The notes below the pieces were generated by a model. That model saw nothing but the letters and a program-made list of their open reading frames with translations, was not told the origin of the DNA and ran no database searches. The translations under genes and the position numbers were made by a program. A DNA stretch of 64,000 nt from Lunularia cruciata (taxonomy: Eukaryota > Streptophyta > Marchantiopsida > Lunulariales > Lunulariaceae): contig CAOYZS010000005.1 in the NCBI GenBank assembly GCA_948567375.1, positions 496,001 to 560,000 on the forward strand, given 5' to 3'. Positions 1 through 11,569 of this stretch are shown here, piece by piece (positions within the stretch are counted from its first letter, which is position 1; every line of letters starts with the position of its first letter).

Positions 1-153
1 TAGAAATCTTGGAGCAATCTGAACCTCTTGTGTTCCCTAGGGTGGATTACTCTCAAATGGTGTTAGCCATGTACATACTCTATTAGTTATAGAGTGAGAG
101 AAAAGAAAAGAAAAAAAGAAAAATTGAGAGAAGAAAAATAGTGAGGGATTAAG

Positions 154-1290
154 ATGGGGAAACTTCCGGTTTTCTTTGGCAAGGATGGAGAAGATGTGGA
201 GGCCTTTGTGAGAGACTTCAAGAGAGATTGCATAGGAAGAAATGAAAGGAGGAAGAATGAGTGGGCCTCATTATTACCAGGTTTCTTTGAGGATGTAGCA
301 CTTACATGGTATGAGTCAGAATACCAAAAGAGAGAGGAAAGACGGGCAAGAAGAGTCTTGGGAGAGTTTGACTTTAGCACTCATTGAGAACTTTCATCTA
401 GATGAGAGTTAAGAGAGATTGATGAGTGAGGTTACCTATCTCAAACAAAGAGATGGAGAGAAAGTGAGAGTCTATGTGGAAAGAGTGGAGAAGTTAGAGT
501 CTAGATTCCGCATATTGTTGGTTGGGGATGATGTGGAGACTACTATGATTGACATAGGAAGTATGCTCACCAAGAATTTTGTGGGAGGGTTGAGATCACA
601 AATTAGAAGCAAGGTGAGATATGAGAATCCTTCTTCCGAGGTTGAAGCTATCAAGATCACAATTTGTATGGAGGAGAGTTTGGAAGGGGATGAGAGTGAT
701 TTGGTGGTGAAGGAGGTTGTGCATCCTCCTCAAGGTTACAAGTATGGTGGAACTTCTGATACTTTGGTGGCAAGGGTTGCACCAAAATTAGTAGTTTCTC
801 CAGTTCTTGCACCTCCACCAAAGGATCCACTTCAAACCATCACAAAACAACTTGCAGATCTCAAGATCAATATGGTGCAACTATGGGAGAACATAGAGGT
901 GGATCAGAATGTGGGGAGAGGACCTAAGAGTTATGGAAGTCATCCATATAGAGGAGGCCAACCAACCAACAATTTCAATGAGAGAAATTGTTTTGGTTGT
1001 GGAGGAAGAGGTCACATCCAAAGGAATTACCCAAATTCCATTACCATGGAGGAAGGGGTTATGAAGGAGCCAATAGAGGGAAAGAGAGAGGTAGTGAAAC
1101 CCAAGTGGCTCCTAATCCAAACAAAGATAAGGGGATAGCATCTATAGATATGGTTGAGAGCAAGCATGAGAAGGGAGAGTGCTCAAATTCCAAGGGTCTT
1201 AATTTGGATCTTTTGGCACAAGAAAAGAAGAGAGCTCATTTTGAAGAGGATTTGCACTCTTCTCAAGGATTTATAGGAGTAAATCCTTGA
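154..1290 (+). pseudogene. Ty3/gypsy A gag polyprotein, frameshifted
   Basis: Gag forms the retrotransposon particle and packages its RNA. The reading starts at ATG 154 and runs to a stop at 385-387, then shifts frame and continues from 419 with a retrotransposon-gag-like helical region. A zinc knuckle lies at 989-1030: C-F-G-C-G-G-R-G-H-I-Q-R-N-Y, which has CX2CX4HX4 spacing but Tyr (TAC) where the last Cys (TGC) should be, a single G-to-A change. A third frame carries a basic, Gly-rich tail to about 1290. At least two frameshifts. The purine-rich run before the ATG (about 94-150) looks like untranslated leader. Confidence 0.8.
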
Positions 1291-1561
1291 TACCAAGATA
1301 CTCCTATGCCTACTAGGAGCACTTGCACAAGCACTTCAACACCATCAACAATAAAGACTCCAAGGAAGAAGTTGGGGATGGAGGACTTGTTAATCTCAAA
1401 GCAACAATGGAACTACAATGTCATGGAGGATGTTGGTAGTCACAAGGCTAACATCACAATGGGCCAATTGATTGCTTTGAATCCTACTTTGAGAAGGAGC
1501 TTAGAGGTGGTTTGAGTTCTACAAGGAGCAAGAGAAGAAGAAGGCAAAAGCTCCAATATCA

Positions 1562-1951
1562 ATGGGGGTGGTGGATGCCAAACCAACACCATGGGAGGCT
1601 TGTGAATATGCCTTCAAGTTTGATGTGAGAGTGAATGGTCACAACATTGAGGATGCATTGGTTGATGGAGGATCAGTAGTGAATGCCATATCAGAAAGAT
1701 TGATGAAGAAGTTGGATATGATACCCTCAAGACCCTCAACATTTGTGGTGAGCATGACAAACAAGTAACAAGTTTGACCAATAGGGGTGATGGATAAAGT
1801 GACAGTTTTAATTATGTGAGTTCAAAATCTCATGACTTTCCAAGTCTTGAAGGATTCAAGCTATGACTTACTTCTTAGGAGGCCATGGTTGAGAGCAGCA
1901 TGCACAATTGATAGATGGCACAAAGGGTACTTGAGGATTGGGCCATCAAAT
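1562..1951 (+). pseudogene. Ty3/gypsy A aspartic protease
   Basis: Retropepsin-type protease that would cleave the Gag-Pol polyprotein. The region around 1655-1700 reads A-L-V-D-G-G-S-V-V-N, the D-G-G-S active-site form common in a large group of plant gypsy elements in place of D-S/T-G. After a stop near 1766 the frame resumes, and at about 1855-1950 reads S-Y-D-L-L-L-x-R-P-W-L, the usual flap and C-terminal signature. Coding stops abruptly at 1951, where the X element begins. A stop and a frame change show it is inactive. Confidence 0.8.
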
Positions 1952-2006
1952 TGTGGTACCCATATTTTTGTTTTTTTCTTATTTTTGAAGAAGTGTATAG
2001 ATGAAG

Positions 2007-4706
2007 TGTGGTACCCACATTTTGTTTTCAAAATGTGGAAGAAGAAGTGTATACAAAAGTTGATTTGTGCCTATATGGCCAAAGAAGGCAAAGAAAAGTG
2101 TCTTTGGGATGAAACCCGAGGTAACATGGCTTTGGGTCATAAGGCAAAGTACTCGGAACTGCCCTGTCATCATACAACCCAAAGTAAGGAGTCCTCGCCT
2201 TGGAAGTGCTCAACCCGAGGCGAGGACAATGTAACAACTTTCCTTTGGGGCAAGAGATTCAAGAAGAGACCGTTCAAAAACGGCGGTCATACGTGTGAAG
2301 GACACTTGACAGTGACAGGAGCATGCAAGAGGTGTGATTTGTCGGTAGAAACTCAAATTGAAGAGAGCCAAAGAAGGCGTGACTCTATAAAAATTGAGCT
2401 AAAGACAAAGCGATGACAAGCAATTTTCCCTTGCCATTAAGAAGTCGTCTTGCAAGAGATCGTGGGAAGGGAAGTAGAGTCAAAGACACGTTGGTGTGTA
2501 GAGGAGAATTTGAGAGAGCTAATCCGGGAATCAGTAGGAAGAATAGTCCCCAACCCAGAGTGGAAGAGAGAAAGATGGGAGGAGGGAAGAAGAACTCTGA
2601 ATTCAGAGTGAGAAATCATGCAATTCGGAGGTTAGATGTGATTGCAAGAATTGAAGTCTTGAGCAGACTTTAGATCACATTCTTGGCGTGGAATTGGAAT
2701 GTAAGCTTTCCAAGGTTCATGACTGAGATAATCAAGAGTAGATGTCTCGATGGCCATGAGGAAGAAGGGAAGAGAGGTAATCTGGCTCGTTGGACAAAGT
2801 CGGATTGGAGGTTGGTACTCGGAAGAGAAGCAAGCACGGAGCGTGGTGCCACATTCTTGGGGAAGGGAGAAGTAGCAGAAGAAACCCCGAAGGTGAGAGA
2901 TGCTTTCTCTTCAAAGCGCACAAAGAATGGATACAAAGTAGAGAGTTACAAAGATCCTATCAAGCAAGAGATTGTGAGTGCTCTAATGGCAATCTTGAAG
3001 CCGAAGAGAAAGACTTATGTGATGAAGCACCAAGCGGTGTTCTTCTATAAGATGTTTGCAGGAGAGCCGATTAACTAGGCAAAGTGTTTTCATGGGCGAA
3101 CAAGACAGATGGTGTGGAATTTGTGGGATAAATCACCTCCGCATTACATTGTGCCATTTGTAGCTCATTTCTATATGGGGCTGAACTTGCTCAATGCGGC
3201 GGAGTGCAACAGGATGGTGTCGCATTCCCATCCCGACTTAAGAAAGGATGTTGACGCAAAGGAACAACAATACATTCTTCAGATCAGGAGCAGCGATGAG
3301 TACTACGTGCAGACGGGGAAGAGTGTGCAGTTGGATGTGAGTACTCCAAAGTTGAAGAAGAGGAGTCAACAAGGAGAAGGAGAAGATGTTGAGGAAGTAA
3401 GACCTCAGAATACTAGAAGAGTAAACCTGAGGAAAGGTATGGTGGTAATCACATCGTTGGAAGAAGAATTGGAAGGCAAAGCCGAGTGCAAGTCCAAAGA
3501 CTCGAAAAGAGATGAAGAACCCGAGCTCACACTACAGAGTGGAGACACGAGTAGTGATAGCGATGATGGAGGGGAGATGACATCAATACCCAAGGAAGAA
3601 AAAGCCACGATGGAGATGGAGGAGAAAGGTAACTCAAAGTTGGAAGACAAAGTGCCAGAGTAGGAAGAAAGGAAAGTTAGCATTCAACAAGGAGTTTGTT
3701 CCAAGCAAAAGGTGAAGTGTGAAGCGGGGCCGAGTAAGGTAAGAGAAGAGGAGAATGAAATTTCTGGGAGTGAAGCATCCATTCCTATATGGCAACTACG
3801 GCTCAGAAGGTGAGTGTCAAGTGAAGAAGAGGTGAAGAAGGAGATCACTCCGCAAGTTAAGGTAACTCTGAGTGAAGGAGTGGAGTACCTGCGGGAGGTT
3901 GTGTGCCCCTTATTAGTGAAGTTAGAGCACAAGAAGAAGGAGATGCAAAGTCAAAGTGTCTAGAGGTGAAGATTGCGTTGCAGGTATTAGCACAATTAGA
4001 AGAAGAGAACTCAGAATTGAAGAAGAGTATTTTCCAAGGTGAGGAGGAAAGGGAAGTAATATGAGTAGATGCAGTAGTGCAGAATCAAATGATTGAGAAT
4101 TTGAGGAGAGAAGTAAGGAATTGGGAGGAGCTGATAGAGCAAAGTGTTATGGCAAAGGAAAGATAAATTGCTAAATATGAAATCTTGAAGCAACAGTTTG
4201 CTGATTCAAGACTAGAAATTATCCATGCTATGGCAAGAGTAGTAGAGAAAGAACAAGAGCTCGATCAGGTGATGGAGAGTGTAGAGGAGAAGAAGCAGCT
4301 ATGGCAACTAGAATTGATAGTGCGGTATAGAGAAGAAGAAAGGTTGAGAGAGTTACTTCAAATCAAGGAAGTTGTGCCTTCAGTGGAGGGGTGGAACACA
4401 ATTCTAAGGCAAAGTCGTTTTGTAGTGAAGTGTTGTTTTTGAGAGAGCGTGAATGATCACAATCAAGATGTTTTGGAAAGAATTGAAGGTGTTGTGATTA
4501 AGGAGTGTTACTTTGTGATGAGACTATGAGTCAATGCTTGTTACTCTCTTCTGGGTGTGGTTTCTATCTAAGAGACTAAAGAAGAACTCAAGAAGAACTA
4601 AAATTGTTACTTTGCTTTGTATTTGACCAAATCTGACTTGTATCTCTGCTGGAATGAAATTTACTTACCCAATTACCGCAAAAGTGATATTTGTCAAGTT
4701 ATCACA
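2007..4706 (+). mobile_element. X element copy 1A nested in 1B
   Basis: A 2.7-kb X copy starting TGTGGTACCCACA and ending AAGTTATCACA, flanked by a perfect 5-bp duplication TGAAG (2002-2006 and 4707-4711). It inserted 55 bp inside the left end of copy 1B. On the right the host X sequence resumes with text homologous to the X leader, near 2060. It lacks the C-terminal part of the X ORF: the coiled-coil codes run straight into 3' untranslated sequence near 4365, an internal deletion. Confidence 0.85.
2413..4442 (+). pseudogene. X-element protein, copy 1A, broken
   Basis: Unknown protein of the X family. It starts at ATG 2413, whose N-terminus matches the other copies. The N-terminal half contains the family block 'FLAWNWN' near 2686-2705, a Lys/Glu-rich stretch and 'PHYIVPF' near 3136. 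Then comes a very acidic, low-complexity segment (3330-3660) and a long charged heptad-like, probably coiled-coil region (about 3960-4360). In-frame stops at 2671, 3076 and 3661 each replace a sense codon seen in sister copies (TAG for CGG and TGG, for example). A frameshift lies near 3962. No reverse transcriptase, transposase or other catalytic motif recognised. Confidence 0.65.
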
Positions 4707-5937
4707 TGAAGTCATATTGTGCTTGTATGACATCAAAAGGTGAAGAATGGTGTCTTTGGGTTGTAACCCAAAGTAAAGTGACTTTGTGTCAGAAGATGAA
4801 GTACTCTGAGTGGTCCTATCAACATTCAATGCAAAGTAAGGAGACTCGGCTTGGGGATGCTCAACCCAAGGCAAGGATAATATAACAACTTTCCTTCAGA
4901 GTTGGACATTCAAGAATGGTACACACGGTAAAAAAATACCGCACATAAAAAATGGCTGGCCTATGAGCGGGAGAAAATTGATAGTGATAGGAGCATGAAG
5001 GAGGTGTGATTTCTTAGTAGAAACTCAAAGGAAGAAAGACAGAGGAAGCGCTCCACTATAAGATTTGGATAGGGACAAAGAGATGACAAGTAGTTTTCCA
5101 TTGCCATTAAGGAGTTGTCCTGAGGGAGGTCATGGAAAAGGAAGTGTAGTAAGAGACGCGCTGGTGCATTGAGAAGTCAGAGAGAGTCCAAGAATGAGTT
5201 AGAAGAGTAGCCACCAACCCAGAGTGGAGGAGAGTAAGATGGGAGGCAAGAAGAAGAACTCCAAATTTGTAGTGATAAATCATGCAATTCAGAGATTAGA
5301 TGTGATTGCAAGAATCGAAGTCTTGAGCAGACTTCGGATCACATTCTTGGCATGGAATTGGAACCTTAGTTTTCCAAGTTTCATGACCAAGATCATTGAG
5401 AATAAATATTTTGATGGACCCAAGGAAGAAGCTAAGAGAGGAAATCCGGCTCACCGGACAGAGTCGGATTGGAGGTTAGTACTCAGAAGAGAGGTGGTGA
5501 GGAGTAGGGAGCCACATTCTTGGGGAAAGGAGAAGTAGCTGAAGGAACCTAAGAAGTGAGAGATGCCTTTTCTTCAAAGTGCACAAAGAATGGCTACAAA
5601 GTTGAGAGCTACAAGGATCCTATGAAGAGAGGCATCATAGGAGCAATGATACCTATCTTCAAGCCAGAGCAAACTACTTATGTGATGAAACATCAAGTGG
5701 TGTTCTTCCATGAGATGTTTGTAGGGGAGCTAATCAATTGGGTGAAGTGCTTTCATTAGCATACAAGACAAATGTTGTGGAACTTGCAGGAAAAGTTGCC
5801 TCCACACTACATTGTGCCATTTGCAACCCACTTCTACTTGGGATTGAATTTGCTAAATACAGTGGAGAGACACAAGATGGTGTTGCACTTCCATCTCGAC
5901 TTAAGAAAAGATGCTAATGCGGAGGAGTAGTAGTACA

Positions 5938-7500
5938 TGTGACAACCCGGCAAATATCACTTTTGTGGTAATTGGGTAAGTAAAGTTCATTCTCGCAGAG
6001 ATACTAACCAGAATTGGTCAAATACAAAGTCAAAAGTCACAATTGCAGTTCTTCTTGATGGCTTCTTTAATCTCTTAGGAAGAAACTACACCCAAAAGAG
6101 AGTAACAAGCTCACAATCTTGACAACTTGTCATAAATTCACACACCTAATTGCATCATAGCAAATTCTGTCCAAACAACTCTTGAGTGTGATGATTCAGA
6201 TTCTCCCAAAGATGGCACTTCACTGCGAAGAACGATTTCACCTCAGAATTGTGTTCCACCCCTCCACTGAAGGCACAACTTCCTCGATCAAAATTGCTTC
6301 ACATCAACTTTGTGCTGCACTCACAAATGCAGAATACTACCAACACTACAATTCCTCTCAGATCTGTCAAGGCATTGCTCCGATGCACTTCACTCAAGAT
6401 CAAACACAAAAAATGAAGATCAAGGCTGCAGATTCCAACATCCACAGACACACTGACTTGCCCCTCGGAATTCTCCACACACTCATAAACACAAACACAA
6501 AATTGACAATCGGAATTAAGCTTAGGCGACGAGCACTGAGAACAGCACTTCGCTTTATCTATCTTCAAAAATATGAATATTGAATAACATAAGACTGCAA
6601 ATGCTCCCCTTAAATACTGAAGCAAATGGCAGACTTGCCTACCTAGACACCGCTTCCTAGCATCTCTTCCTACCTGCAGATTCTAATTGACAATCTATCT
6701 CTTCATATCTACCTCTTCTCGTCTCAAAATTGATACTTAGCCCAATCCAATGTCTACCTCATCATCGGCTTCCAAACCCGATGATCTTCTTAATACTTTG
6801 CCTTCTTCGAGTATAGCTGATTCTACCAATTCCTTTACTAATTCTACGACTTCTACACTAGTAACTACAATTGAGCTCAAGAGTGACTTATCTAACTCTC
6901 TATCTCCTGACCTACTCTTATCTACTGTGTCAATTATCAAGTCAGATGACACCTGAATTCCTACTTCTGCGACATTGGGTCTCTTCTCCACTGTCACACT
7001 ATTCTGAATCTTCTCTAACTCACTTGCGATAGGCTTCTGGACACACATTACTGCAGGACGACTACTCAAAGGGATTGGAAATTTACTCGGAACATTCAAC
7101 TTTTCCCTGCGCACTTGCAATTTTATATTACCCCGAATCGCATTCATTCTTTAGTCAATTTCAGTTTTGAATTTATCTCTTCTGCGTGCAACTCCCGGTC
7201 ACTATAAAGACCTGCTTCTTTTGCCACCGCCGTTTCTCGATATGTACTTTCTTGCCACATACCAAGGTTGTTAAACGTTCTTCGTCTCTCCTGCGCCTTC
7301 CAACCCAAAGACGGTGATCTTTGGACTTTTTCCGTCGTACTCCTCTTCCGAGTACCTCCATCATCGGATCCGATGTCATCTTCTTCGGATGTCCTCTGAA
7401 GTTAGTTTCATCTATTCTTTGTCCACAATTCAACTTTCAATGCTTGCTTCTTCTCTTAAACAAGACTAAACCTAGAAAAACAAAAAAATGTGGGACCGCA
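5938..7500 (-). mobile_element. X element copy 3, inverted, internally deleted
   Basis: A 1,563-bp X copy in minus orientation, flanked by a perfect 5-bp duplication GTACA (5933-5937 and 7501-7505). On the plus strand it begins TGTGACAACCC and ends ATGTGGGACCGCA, the reverse complements of the X 3' and 5' ends. It interrupts the ORF of copy 1B. Most of the X coding region is missing: the first 43 or so codons are joined directly to the C-terminal tail, so it is a miniature derivative that kept both ends. Confidence 0.85.
6737..7147 (-). CDS. Short intact ORF of the deleted X copy (136 aa)
   Basis: The only X ORF here without a stop. It starts at ATG 7147 (minus) and ends at TAA 6737-6739. 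Residues 1-43 match the N-terminus of the X protein (M-N-A-I-R-G-N-I-K-L). The rest matches its extreme C-terminus (Q-N-S-V-T-V-E-K ... V-D-I-G-L-G), so an in-frame deletion removed about 700 residues. The product would be small, charged and without a recognisable fold. Whether it is translated is unknown; its intactness may only reflect its shortness. Confidence 0.5.
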   Translation of the reverse strand: MNAIRGNIKLQVRREKLNVPSKFPIPLSSRPAVMCVQKPIASELEKIQNSVTVEKRPNVAEVGIQVSSDLIIDTVDKSRSGDRELDKSLLSSIVVTSVEVVELVKELVESAILEEGKVLRRSSGLEADDEVDIGLG

Positions 7501-10005
7501 GTACATTTTGCAGATTAGAAGCAGTGACGAGTACAACGCACAGATGGGGCAGAGTGTGCAGTTGAAGGTGAATACTCCAAAGTCAAAGAAGAGGAGTCAA
7601 TGAGAAGAAGAAGAAGTAGTAGTGGCGATGAGACCTCGGAAGACCAAGAAAGTAAATCTGAGGAAAGACCTAGTAGTAATTGTGTTGTCAGGTGAAGAAT
7701 CAGAAGGGGAAGCCGTGTACGAGCCAGAAGACTCGGAGAAGGAGGAAGAACTTGAACTCACGTTGTAGAGTGGTGAAGTAAGCAGCAAGAGTGAAGATGG
7801 CATGGAGATGAAGCCGGTACCAGAGGAGGAAGAAGAAAGCTGGAGATGGTAGAAGAATGTAACTCAAGATGAGAAGATGATGTTCCAAAGAAGGAGGAGA
7901 AGCGGATGACCATTCAAAGAGGTGTCCATTCTAGAAGAAGGCAACGCATGAGGTGGGACCAAGTAGAAGAAGAGAAGTGGAGAGTGGAAATTTGGGAAGT
8001 GAAGAATCCATCCCAATAAGGTGAGTATGGCTGAGAAGAAGAGTGTCCAATGAAGAAGGAGAAAAGCCCGCAAGTCAAGGTAAATCAGAGCAAAGGAGTA
8101 GAGTATCTGAGGGAGGTTGTATGCCCATTGTTAGTGAAGTTGGAGGAGAAGAAGAAAAAGATGTAGTCAAAATGTCCAAAGGTGAAGACTGTGTTGCAGG
8201 TGTTGGGAGATTAGAGAAAGAGAACTCAGAGTTGAAGGAGAGCATAATCCAAGGTGAGGAGCAGAGGGAAGTACTACGAGTAGATGCAGTAGTACAGAAT
8301 CAAGTAATTGAAAACTTGAAGAAGGAAGTGGGAAGTCAAGAGCAAGTAATAGATCAGAATGTCATAGGGAGAGAAAGACAGATAGCGGAGTATGAAATCT
8401 TGAAACAGCAGTTTGTTGATTCACGATTAGAAATCATCCATGCTATGGCAAGAGTAGCAGAGAAGGAGCAAGAGCTCAATAGAGTGATGGAGAGTGTAGA
8501 AGAGAAGAAGTAGCTCTAGCAAAGAGAGTTGACAGTGAGATATAGAGAGGAAGAGAGATTGATTGGAAGGGAGTTACTTTGTAATCTGGAAGAGAAGATT
8601 GTTCAGAAGGAGAAGGAGACGGCGAAAGCCAAAAATTGGCGATGTATAGGGAAGATTGGCTGGCGGATTGAGAACATGAGAGGAGGATGAGACTTGAGCC
8701 ATTGAAGGAGATCATAATGAAGATGAATGCAATGTTGAGTATAGAAGCCCGTGTGAGGATTGAGGAAACAAGATTGCACAAGTTGAAGCTCTTGGTGCAA
8801 GAGACGAGGAGGAGACATGCAAAGGATAAAGATTTGAATGCTTTGCTGATTAGTCTCAAAACTCATGTAGATAGGAAGATATTGGAAGTGGAAGACAATA
8901 TTATGATCAGATCAGATTTAGTTAAGTTAGAGATAGATAAACTTCGGAAAGATGTAAGAGCAAAGCCTGAAGTAGATGAGATAGGAGTACAGATATCTTA
9001 GGAGTTACCATTGGTGATATTAGAGAAAGATAGGCCAGAAGATAAAGAGCTAGATAGATTACCTACTAGTGTAATTGTAGATCTGAGTGAAGAAGTAATA
9101 GAAATAGTGAAGGATTTAGTAGACTCAGATAAACCTAAGGACAAAGTACTATGTGAAGTTACTTTGGGATTGGAAGCCGAGGAAGAAGTAGACATCGGAT
9201 CGGCATAGTAACAATTTTGAGATTTGAAGAGGCAAATATGAAGAGGTGCATTTGGATCTGCAGGTTAGAAAAGTTGTTGTAAAATGGTATAGTTGTTAGT
9301 AATTGTAAATTGCTTTACTATTTTAAAGGGAGCATTCGTAGTGTTATGTTGTTCAATATTCATTATTTCTGGGAATAGATAAAGCAAAGTGGTGATTTCA
9401 GTGCTCATTGCTTAAGCTTGATTCCATGTATCAATGTTGTGTGTGTGTGTTTGTGAGTGTGTGGAGAATTCTGAAATGCAAGTCAATGTGCATGTTAGAT
9501 GTTGGATTCCGCACCCTTGATCTTCATTTTGTGTGTTTGATCCTAAGTGAAGTGCATCGGAGCAATGCCTTGATAGATCCAAGAGGAATTCTAGTGTTGG
9601 TAGTATTCTATATTTGTGAGTGTAGCATAGTGTTGATGTGAAGCAATTTTGATCAAGGAAGTTGTGCCTTCAATGGAGGGGTGGAACACAATTCTGAGGT
9701 GATGTCGTTTTGCAATGAAGTACCATTTTCAAGAGAATCTGAGTCATCACAATCAAGATTGTTTGAACAAATTTGATGAAGTTGTGATAAAGGGTGACAA
9801 ATTGTTATGATGAGACTACAAGTCAGTGCTTGTTACTCTCTTCTAGGTGTAGTTGCTACCTGAGAGATTAAAGATGAAATCAAGAAGGACTACATTGTGA
9901 CATTTGACTTTGTATTTGACCAATTTGACTAGTATCTCTTTACAAGAACAAACTTTACTTACCTTATTACCACAAAAGTGATATTTGCCAAGTTGTCACA
10001 CAAAC

Positions 10006-10385
10006 CATAGAGTCACAATTCTTGTGATTAACACTACCAACACTTCACATTCGAATACACCATCTTGTGATTATCGAGAATCAAATTTTGAAGAAGGAGC
10101 TTCAAGTGTGGACACAAGCATGGAAGAGGAGACTTCCATGGAGGAGGATGAATTTGAATGTGATTCAGATGTGTATCCCTTGTGTGGTATGGATTTTGCA
10201 CCTAAGCCAAAGGTTTTGAAGGACCCACATAAATCATATTGACACTTGAGGAGATAGAGAGGAGGTTATCTACCCTCAAGCATGGTCCATATGTTACCAA
10301 GGAGGAGAAGGTGAGATTTGAGGAGATTTTCTGCAAGTTCATCCATGTGTTTGCTTTCAAATACATGGATCTGAAGGAAGTCACC
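10006..10385 (+). pseudogene. Ty3/gypsy A, segment entering reverse transcriptase
   Basis: Continuation of element A after the X insertion. An acidic linker (Ser/Glu/Asp-rich, about 10080-10160) is followed in another frame from 10239 by 'LEEIERRLS ... F-C-K-F-I-H-V-F-A-F-K-Y-M-D-L-K-E-V', the plant gypsy segment just before the reverse transcriptase fingers. A stop at 10240-10242 and a frame change separate the two. The text passes into LTR sequence of element B at roughly 10380-10385. No catalytic part of the reverse transcriptase of A is present. Confidence 0.65.
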
Positions 10386-10735
10386 GTGGAGCCCATCATC
10401 ACTTTGCACCGTTTGCACTGTCGAGTGTGCCATCAGTGGGACCGTTAGGGTTCAGACCTAGCTCGAGTCCAGGGGGTATACTTTTGAAGTGCAGCTCCAA
10501 AGAGCTCACTTCTCAGATGTAATCAGATTGTTTACCATGCTCAACTCAACTCAACTCAGATCAATACTTGATTTATCACTCTATAAACTGCCAACAATTG
10601 GGCACTAATTACAGTCAAACCACACCCACTCAAGCATAGAGAATCCAAGTGACGCTTGCCGGCCTTTGTCCACCATAGCCAGGAACTCAAAGGCTCAACA
10701 TCAGAGAAGTGAGCTCTTTGGAGCTGCACCTCATG
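10386..10735. repeat. Partial 5' LTR of element B with inverted LTR piece (hairpin)
   Basis: 10386-10514 matches the 3' LTR of B (about 21790-21920) in forward orientation. 10515-10735 matches the continuing LTR in reverse complement. The two abut through a 26-bp perfect inverted repeat (10489-10514 and 10704-10729) separated by 189 bp, so the region could fold into a large hairpin. The AACTC/GAGTT tandem near 10540 corresponds to GAGTT repeats near 22060. Confidence 0.75.
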
Positions 10736-11400
10736 CAAGTGTATGCCTCACGTAGGCTCTCTCCAGCCTTCAGATGGAACTCCTGCAAGCTCCTCAGCTT
10801 GTTAGTCTGTACTCCCTAGTAGTTCTGCCTCAAACACAAGAAGAACTCCACCATGGGGTTAAACCCTAGTACCACACCACCTCCTGTAGCGATACCTCCA
10901 CTCGTAGTAGCACTATCTCCAGCTAGTGCACCTCCACTAGCTCCACCACCACTACTCGAGTTAGAACTCGTAGGTACAGTCAATCTACTCCTAGCCACCA
11001 AACTTGAAGTGATAGAGACATAGTTTGGAGACCAATACTGTCTCCATAACTTGATCTCCTCCAAATGAGCTCTCCTGAACTCATGGTAATCATCCATTGG
11101 TGGACCCTCTAGATGCTGAAACAACCCCTTCCATGCCATGAAAGGTGTGAACAAAGTCGGGTTCTGCATCTACTGCAGATCACACCAACTGTCAAACTCC
11201 TAGATGAAGTCATCCAACTCAATGGTAACCACTATACCAGAGTAACGCCTAGGGCCTTTGGAGGCCCCATAAATCTTGTCCATGTCCCACAACAACGGTG
11301 CAGACACACCAAGTGCACTCTCAACTGAATTAGCTCTTGTGTCAAACTCCAACTCAGAGTCAATCTCCTCCTTCATTGGGACCTAAGATACAGGCTGATA
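10736..11400 (-). pseudogene. Element B gag N-terminal part, inverted
   Basis: Reading the minus strand from about 11400 down gives typical gypsy gag text: W-K-G-L-F-Q-H-L-E-G-P-P near 11115, D-D-Y-H-E-F-R-R near 11085, a Ser/Gly-rich spacer, then Q-E-F-H-L-K-A-G-E-S near 10775. This is the part of gag that should precede the zinc knuckle at 11615 on the plus strand, so it has been inverted relative to the rest of B. Stops at 10817 and 11170 break it. It joins LTR sequence at about 10735. Confidence 0.7.
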
Positions 11401-11569
11401 CCGAGTGCCACTCAGAGTAAACCCACTACGTACTGTAGGGCTATCTCCTCTGGAATCCCCAAAGAACTCCGTCATGACCAAGTAACCACAATAGCAAACC
11501 CGAACCACCAACTGCAACCGCAAGTCACAACCGCAAGTACCCCACCATAGGAGAGAGTGTACTCAAGGC

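Larger units (their letters stand above)
5083..9208 (+). pseudogene. X-element protein, copy 1B, split by inverted X copy
   Basis: Second version of the X ORF, starting at ATG 5083 and ending at the stop near 9206-9208. It is interrupted at 5938-7505 by the inverted X copy; removing that and one GTACA rejoins the coding text, ...EE-x-Y before and L-Q-I-R-S-S-D after, matching copy 1A. The C-terminal third is long and highly charged (8043-8513 and 8687-9208), ending V-D-I-G-S-A. Several stops and a frameshift near 5535 inactivate it. Function unknown; the domain order is the same as in the other copies. Confidence 0.65.
1952..10000 (+). mobile_element. X element copy 1B, containing two further X insertions
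   Basis: Insertion beginning TGTGGTACCC and ending AGTTGTCACA, flanked by a 5-bp near-duplication (CAAAT at 1947-1951, CAAAC at 10001-10005). It sits inside gypsy A, whose coding resumes on the far side. Its own sequence is 1952-2006, 4712-5937 and 7506-10000; two other X copies (2007-4706 and 5938-7500) are nested in it. The two ends are not direct repeats of each other, so this is not an ordinary LTR element. The outermost dozen bases form an imperfect inverted repeat (TGTG-GTACCC versus TGTGACAACCC). Confidence 0.8.
1..10385 (+). mobile_element. Ty3/gypsy retrotransposon A, truncated and split by X elements
   Basis: Remains of a plant Ty3/gypsy LTR retrotransposon reading left to right. 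Visible parts are gag (154-1290), an aspartic protease (1562-1951) and, after the X insertion at 1952-10000, the segment leading into reverse transcriptase (10006-10385). The element resumes exactly where the X insertion ends. No LTR is visible; the 5' LTR would lie before the window and the rest of pol is replaced at about 10385 by LTR sequence of element B. Frameshifts and stops make it inactive. Confidence 0.85.

Noticed and set aside
1952-10000. X copies as ordinary LTR retrotransposons with solo LTRs
   Set aside because: Left and right ends of three full copies were compared and are not direct repeats; the copies contain a long ORF, which a solo LTR would not.
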